A stretch of 16,012 nt of DNA from a bacterium (GTDB lineage: Bacteria; JAUVQV01; DATDCY01), in the NCBI GenBank assembly GCA_036524115.1, contig DATDCY010000372.1, positions 1 through 16,012 on the forward strand, read 5' to 3'. Of the stretch, positions 13,986 to 16,012 are shown piece by piece. The notes under the pieces were generated by a model. The model was not told the origin of the DNA, searched no databases, and saw only the letters and a list, made by a program, of their open reading frames with translations. The first letter of the stretch is position 1, and each line of letters begins with the position of its first letter. The translations under genes and the position numbers were made by a program.

Positions 13986-14956
13986 GCGGTCCCCTCCGTG
14001 GCGCCGTCCGTCTCCGCGAGCCCGAGCAGGTACTCCTCGGCGGCCTCGCAGAGCGCGCCGATATGGTACCCCCCCTCGAGGAGGGAGACGACGCGGCCGC
14101 CGGTGAACTCGGCCGCCCAGAGGGCGACGGCGCGCCCGAAGCAGCGGTAGAGCGCGCTCGAGTAGCCGAGCCCCGACATGTCGTCGAGCAGGTGGCCGTC
14201 GAAGCCGGCGGCGACGAGGATCGCCTCCGGGCGGAAAGCGCGGACGGCGGGGTCGACCTGTTCCGCGATCGCGACGCGGGCGTCGTCGTCGCGCGCGCCG
14301 GGCAGCAGCGGGACGTTGAGCGTCGCGCCCTCGCCCGGGCCGGTGCCCGTCTCCTCGGCGTAGCCGGTGCCGGGGAAGCTGAAGGTCGGGTGCTCGTGGA
14401 TGCTCACGTAGAGCACGTCGGCGTCGGCCTCGAAGGCGTGCTGGATGCCGTTGCCGTGGTGGGCGTCGAAGTCGAAGACGAGCACGCGCCGCCGCCCGTG
14501 CGCCCGCCGCCAGTAGCGCGCGGCGATCACCGCGTTGTTGAGGAAGCAGAAGCCCAGCGCCTTCGCGCGCTCGGCGTGGTGCCCCGGGGGGCGCACCGCG
14601 CAGAAGGCCAGCGGCGCCCGCCCGGCCTCGACCAGGTCGATGGCCGCGGGGCCGGCGCCCGCCGCGACGAGGGCCGCCCGGTAGGAGCCCTCCCCGAGCT
14701 GGTTGTCGCGGTGGTCGAACCACTCCCGCCCCGAGAGCGCGGCCTCCTCGAAGCGCAGCAGGTACGCCTCCTCGTGCGTGTCGCGCAGTTCGTACCAGTC
14801 GGCCGCGCGCACCGTCTCCTCGATGAGCACCGGCGCCAGCGGCCCGCCGCGCAGCCGCTTGCAGACCGCGGTGACGCGCTCGCGCGTCTCCGGGTGGACG
14901 CCCCAGGTGGCGTGTTCGAGGCAGCGCTCGTCGCTCATGAGGATCAGGGGCCGCAT
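13976..14956 (-). CDS. Histone-deacetylase-family protein (AcuC/class II-like)
   Basis: A zinc-dependent deacylase of 326 residues with an arginase/deacetylase fold. Active-site parts are all present: RPPGHHAE (122-129) with the tandem His126/His127, FDFDAHHGNG (161-170) with zinc ligands Asp164 and His166, AAGFDGH (249-255) with the third ligand Asp253, and LEGGY (293-297) with the transition-state Tyr297. SIHEHPTFSFPGTGYAEE (185-202) is typical of the family. It is shorter than Bacillus AcuC (about 385 residues), so it may belong to the general HDAC-like group. As first gene of the operon with an AcuB-like protein and two acyl-CoA enzymes, a role in removing acetyl groups from lysines of those enzymes is likely. 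Polyamine or small-molecule substrates cannot be excluded. The ATG at 14956 is supported by the -10 box at 14966-14971. Confidence 0.9.
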   Translation of the reverse strand: MRPLILMSDERCLEHATWGVHPETRERVTAVCKRLRGGPLAPVLIEETVRAADWYELRDTHEEAYLLRFEEAALSGREWFDHRDNQLGEGSYRAALVAAGAGPAAIDLVEAGRAPLAFCAVRPPGHHAERAKALGFCFLNNAVIAARYWRRAHGRRRVLVFDFDAHHGNGIQHAFEADADVLYVSIHEHPTFSFPGTGYAEETGTGPGEGATLNVPLLPGARDDDARVAIAEQVDPAVRAFRPEAILVAAGFDGHLLDDMSGLGYSSALYRCFGRAVALWAAEFTGGRVVSLLEGGYHIGALCEAAEEYLLGLAETDGATEGTACT

Positions 14957-14965
14957 CGCCGGGTC

Positions 14966-14971
14966 AGTGTA
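14966..14971 (-). promoter_or_regulatory. Extended -10 promoter of the acu-like operon
   Basis: The minus strand reads TGCTACACT: a TACACT -10 hexamer with the TG extension three bases upstream. No -35 is obvious. The predicted start near 14959 leaves a leader of about 3 nt before the ATG at 14956. Confidence 0.5.
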
Positions 14972-14985
14972 GCAGGAAACTACCA

Positions 14986-14999
14986 CCCGCCTGCGCGGG
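14986..14999 (-). terminator. Possible short terminator hairpin after the zincin gene
   Basis: CCCGC (14986-14990) pairs with GCGGG (14995-14999) around a 4-nt loop. On the minus strand it is followed by GGTAGTTTCC, only a weak T-rich stretch. It lies between the zincin stop and the promoter of the next operon, so a terminator is sensible but poorly supported. Confidence 0.3.
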
Positions 15000-15025
15000 C
15001 TGTCCACCAACAACAACTCTCAAGT

Positions 15026-15394
15026 TCAGGCCGGCAATTCGTCCTCGTCGAGGCCGAAGTAGTGGCCCAGCTCGTGGATGACGGTCGTGCGCACCTCGTC
15101 GATCACCTGCTGGCGCGTCTCGCAGTCCCAGAGGATCGGCAGCCGGTAGATCGCGATGCGGTCGGGGAGCACGGGCGCGTCCGGGCCGCGCTCGGGCAGC
15201 GGCACGCCGTGGTAGAGCCCGTAGAGGTCGTCCTCCTCGGGATCGAGGCCGACGGATTCGAGGTCCTCGACGCTCGGTTCCTCCTCGACGACGACCGCGA
15301 CGTTCTTCATCGCCGCCGCGAACTCCTCGGGCAGACGGGTCAGCGCCTCGCTCACCAGCCGGCGGAACTCGCCGGGGTTGATCTCGATCGGCAT
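15026..15394 (-). CDS. Small zincin-like metallopeptidase (Zincin_1/DUF1025 type)
   Basis: A 122-residue protein with the zinc-binding signature HELGH at residues 107-111 in the context VRTTVIHELGHYFGLDEDEL (101-120). The early part has EFRRLVSEALTRLPEEF (9-25), NVAVVVEEEPS (31-41) and YGLYHGVPLPER (58-69), all typical of the possibly predatory-type minimal zincins of the PF06262 group. The third zinc ligand is probably one of the acidic residues after the HELGH. It has no signal peptide and should be cytosolic. The substrate is unknown. The ATG at 15394 was chosen because the family starts near this point and because the upstream ATG would lie inside the divergent ptsP. Only 20 nt separate this start codon from the ptsP one. 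Confidence 0.9.
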   Translation of the reverse strand: MPIEINPGEFRRLVSEALTRLPEEFAAAMKNVAVVVEEEPSVEDLESVGLDPEEDDLYGLYHGVPLPERGPDAPVLPDRIAIYRLPILWDCETRQQVIDEVRTTVIHELGHYFGLDEDELPA

Positions 15395-15402
15395 CGCGCG
15401 GC

Positions 15403-15409
15403 TATAATG
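15403..15409. promoter_or_regulatory. Shared, near-symmetric -10 of the zincin and ptsP promoters
   Basis: The plus strand carries TATAAT (15403-15408), predicting a start at 15415, the A of the ptsP ATG. The minus strand reads CATTAT over 15404-15409, predicting a start near 15397, 3 nt before the zincin ATG. A TTGATC at 15378-15383 is a weak -35 for ptsP at 19-bp spacing. The plus-strand call is strong; the minus-strand one is inferred from symmetry and position. Confidence 0.55.
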
Positions 15410-15414
15410 CACCC

Positions 15415-16012
15415 ATGTCCCCACGGAAGAAAGAGCCGCTCGGCGTCGCCGCGCTCGAGGACATCGGCCGGCTGATCCTGCACTCGCACGACCTGGACGA
15501 GACGCTGCGCAACGTTGTCGACTTCGTCGCGCGGCGCGCCGGCACCGACGTCTGCTCGATCTACCTGCTGGCCGAGGACGGCGAGACCCTCGAGCTGCGC
15601 GCCAGCCACGGGCTGGCCAAGAAGGCGGTCGGCAAGGTCAGCATGAAGGTCGGCGAGGGGCTCACCGGCCTGGTCGCGCGCGAGCGGCGCGTCGTCGCGG
15701 TGCGCGAGCCGCAGGAGCACCCGCTCTATCGCTACTTCAAGGAGACCGGCGAGGAGCGCTTCCACAGCTTCTTCGGGCTGCCGCTGCTCGATCGCAGCGA
15801 GCCGATCGGCGTGCTGGTGCTCCAGACGCGCGAGCCGCGCGAGTTCACGCCCGAGGAGACCAGCGCGCTCGCCTCGATCGCGCACCAGGTGGCCGCGATC
15901 GTGGTCAACGCGCGGCTTCTCGACACGGTGCGGCGCACCGAGGACGCGGCCCGGCGCTACGCGGGCGAGCTCGAGCGGCTGCGCCGCGGCGGCGGCCCGG
16001 GCGAGGCGGCGG
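15415..16012 (+). CDS. ptsP: PtsP-type PEP-protein phosphotransferase, N-terminal GAF domain (cut by window edge)
   Basis: The visible 199 residues form the N-terminal GAF domain and the start of the linker of enzyme I-Ntr. After a short basic lead it reads ALEDIGRLILHSHDLDETL (13-31), TDVCSIYLL (44-52), LRASHGLAKKAVGKVSMKV (61-79) and GEGLTGLVA, then HPLYRYFKETGEERFHSFFG and GVLVLQTREPREFTPEE, ending in IVVNARLLDTV. These are close to the PtsP GAF pattern, including AVGKV and the HSF(L/F)G stretch. A coiled, Arg/Glu-rich linker begins near residue 185. The enzyme I phosphotransfer domains should follow beyond 16012. The full protein phosphorylates a Npr/HPr-type carrier from PEP in response to nitrogen signals. 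The open frame reaches the edge without a stop. The promoter suggests a leaderless transcript. Confidence 0.88.
   Translation, partial: MSPRKKEPLGVAALEDIGRLILHSHDLDETLRNVVDFVARRAGTDVCSIYLLAEDGETLELRASHGLAKKAVGKVSMKVGEGLTGLVARERRVVAVREPQEHPLYRYFKETGEERFHSFFGLPLLDRSEPIGVLVLQTREPREFTPEETSALASIAHQVAAIVVNARLLDTVRRTEDAARRYAGELERLRRGGGPGEAA

Overview
This is a GC-rich, densely coded window from a Gram-negative bacterium. An ADP-heptose:LPS heptosyltransferase (waaF) and a WaaE/KdtX-like glycosyltransferase imply an LPS core. The gene families (GAF-PtsP, TerC/YjbE, HDAC/AcuC-like deacetylase, CBS-ACT protein, CoA-transferase fused to GNAT) and a hairpin repeat between genes remind me of Geobacter-type Deltaproteobacteria. 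That placement is inference; no search was run. No rRNA, tRNA, CRISPR array, phage gene or transposase was seen.

Layout. At 1-384 (minus) lies the 5' part of a hypoxanthine phosphoribosyltransferase that runs off the left edge. At 755-1708 (minus) is a cytidylate-kinase-like protein fused to a PD-(D/E)XK-like domain. Divergent from it, an HNH nuclease (YajD type) and a SpoU/TrmH rRNA methyltransferase form an operon (1859-3001). A lone CBM48 glycogen-binding-type protein (3350-3745) and waaF (3913-4920) follow. waaF converges on a minus-strand pair: terC (5740-6501) followed by a second cytidylate-kinase-like protein with a BON-like tail (4917-5720). Divergent from terC is a glycosyltransferase gene overlapping recQ (6587-9291). 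recQ converges on a four-gene minus operon (14956 to 9332): HDAC/AcuC-like deacetylase, AcuB-like CBS-ACT protein, ADP-forming acyl-CoA synthetase, and acetyl-CoA hydrolase/transferase fused to a GNAT acetyltransferase. The right end has a small zincin metallopeptidase gene (minus) head to head with ptsP (plus, cut by the window edge).

How the genes fit together. The four-gene operon resembles Bacillus acuABC in content: a GNAT, a CBS protein and an HDAC-type deacetylase beside enzymes that interconvert acyl-CoA and free acid. Here the GNAT is fused to a CoA-transferase. This suggests a self-contained module for acyl-CoA/acetate metabolism under reversible lysine acetylation.

Other signals. 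(1) Three copies of a ~118-bp hairpin element lie downstream of genes in the first 3.9 kb, with compensatory base changes in their stems. (2) Many operon heads have a -10 box placed so that transcription would start 0-5 nt before the start codon, suggesting widespread leaderless mRNAs. (3) The terC/glycosyltransferase divergent promoters share one palindromic -35 site. (4) The zincin/ptsP start codons are 20 nt apart around one near-symmetric -10 box.
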